DNA of 15,819 nucleotides from Coxiellaceae bacterium. GTDB taxonomy: Bacteria; Pseudomonadota; Gammaproteobacteria; UBA9339. The DNA lies in assembly GCA_003142435.1 (NCBI GenBank), contig PLMI01000159.1, positions 1 to 15,819 on the forward strand. Direction: 5' to 3'. The position numbers and the translations under genes are program-made. Below are positions 15,215 through 15,819 of this stretch, piece after piece. Position 1 is the first letter of the stretch. Every line of letters starts with the position of its first letter. Below the pieces are notes generated by a model that saw only the letters and a program-made list of their open reading frames with translations, was not told where the DNA came from and did not search any database.

Positions 15215-15537
15215 TATAAAAATAGATTCAAAAAAATTGTTCTCTAAAATTTGTTTGTATTTTCGTTAATTGAATTTGGCAGTTTATTGTAAAAATCATT
15301 CTCGAAGTTTTTCTTGTGATACATTTGCAGGACTTGTGAGTATTTTAAATGCTTTCATAGCGTCTTGAGTGAGCTATTTGCTCATTCTTTAGAAGAGGCC
15401 ATACACAATCTAGAACATGGGAATGTTGCAACGCCAAACTCATAAATGATTTGATATAGAAATTTCTCTGTATTGGCATTTTCGTACTAACGGAAGCTAG
15501 TAACACAATCTTCTACGCTAATCACGAATGCTAATAA

Positions 15538-15565
15538 GGCGTTGATGTATTTATTCAACAACGCC
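15538..15565. repeat. 7-bp hairpin at the right repeat tip
   Basis: GGCGTTG (15538-15544) pairs with CAACGCC (15559-15565) around a 14-nt loop. It coincides with the IS903-like tip of the right repeat copy. Confidence 0.7.
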
Positions 15566-15611
15566 GCGAATAAAACATGTAATAAAAAATATCAATAAAA
15601 TCAAATAGTTA
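15549..15611 (-). repeat. Right copy of the inverted repeat pair with an IS903-like tip
   Basis: Read on the minus strand, it begins TAACTATTTGATTTTA, passes TTTTTTATTACATGTTTT and ends GGCGTTGTTGAATAAAT, matching 4919-4993 apart from a few differences and the missing tandem duplication. The tip faces inward, toward the left copy, so the two bracket about 10.6 kb. Confidence 0.7.
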
Positions 15612-15819
15612 CGAAAAACACACGAAATTTCTTAAATAGCCATATAATTATTTTATTAGAATAAAAATTGTTTTTGAATGACCACCATCCGCGATTTATT
15701 TTATTGAAAAATCATTGACATACTTATTTTTAAGTCAACTTAGTAAGTTTTCCTTAATGTATGAAAGAATTAACTTCAAATTGATTGTAAAATATATAAA
15801 TAACCTCAGTTCGACATAA

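Larger units (their letters stand above)
15173..15819. other. Non-coding 3' flank with repeat remnants
   Basis: No credible gene on either strand. It contains the end of the hairpin repeat, a 7-bp hairpin and the second copy of the long inverted repeat. At 15715-15720 a TTGACA is present, overlapping a small inverted repeat (ACTTA/TAAGT), but no good -10 follows. The 15215-15540 stretch may be decayed mobile or coding DNA, but no motif could be read from it. Confidence 0.55.

Noticed and set aside
11182..15286. Shared 15-mer CTGCCAAATTCAATT near 11.18 kb (+) and 15.28 kb (-)
   Set aside because: Similarity stops at once on both sides; in AT-rich DNA a match of this length can occur by chance.
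15220..15565. A decayed IS5-family transposase next to the right IS903-like tip
   Set aside because: Translation of both strands gave no DDE motif or recognisable N- or C-terminal transposase pattern; only the tip resembles an IS.
15757..15819. 20-codon open frame at the end of the window
   Set aside because: Too short, with no ribosome site and no recognisable features; AT-rich sequence gives such frames by chance.

Overview
The window is AT-rich bacterial DNA. UvrB aligns closely, from memory, with the gammaproteobacterial protein, and DeaD and Tag also look proteobacterial. Alongside these sit large proteins with eukaryote-like features: a SNF2-type ATPase carrying several nuclear-localisation-like signals, an F-box-like/leucine-rich protein, and a three-repeat protein of unknown family. 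Together with many small repeats and decayed sequence, this suggests a host-associated, probably intracellular gammaproteobacterium in the broad Legionellales/Coxiella/Berkiella sphere. The lineage is an inference; no rRNA is present to test it.

Layout: (1) 25-4884 (+), a giant SNF2-like ATPase, possibly extending left of the window. (2) 4885-5552, a repeat-rich gap with one half of a long inverted repeat pair, a double-hairpin element and a likely deaD promoter. (3) 5553-7070 (+), the DEAD-box RNA helicase DeaD/CsdA. (4) 7071-7380, a palindromic MITE-like element filling the convergent gap. (5) 8761-7391 (-), a GH13 enzyme, and 9401-8829 (-), 3-methyladenine DNA glycosylase I, in tandem. Part of the MITE sequence forms the end of tag, and a short-chain-dehydrogenase remnant lies just upstream of tag. 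(6) 9833-11176 (+), a protein with three degenerate ~130-residue repeats, whose promoter overlaps a 31-bp palindrome. (7) 13252-11237 (-), UvrB. (8) 13532-15172 (+), the F-box-like/LRR protein, ending in a hairpin repeat. (9) 15173-15819, non-coding sequence with the second half of the inverted repeat pair.

How it fits together: Tag (base excision repair), UvrB (nucleotide excision repair) and DeaD (RNA remodelling) are ordinary housekeeping functions with intact motifs. The SNF2-like, three-repeat and F-box/LRR genes are the accessory part and the best candidates for proteins acting in a eukaryotic host. The strongest lead is the SNF2-like protein: a complete-looking helicase engine between disordered arms carrying PKRRKLR and a c-Myc-like CKRLKLD signal, as expected of a nuclear-targeted chromatin effector. 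No tRNA, rRNA, CRISPR array or intact transposase was seen.
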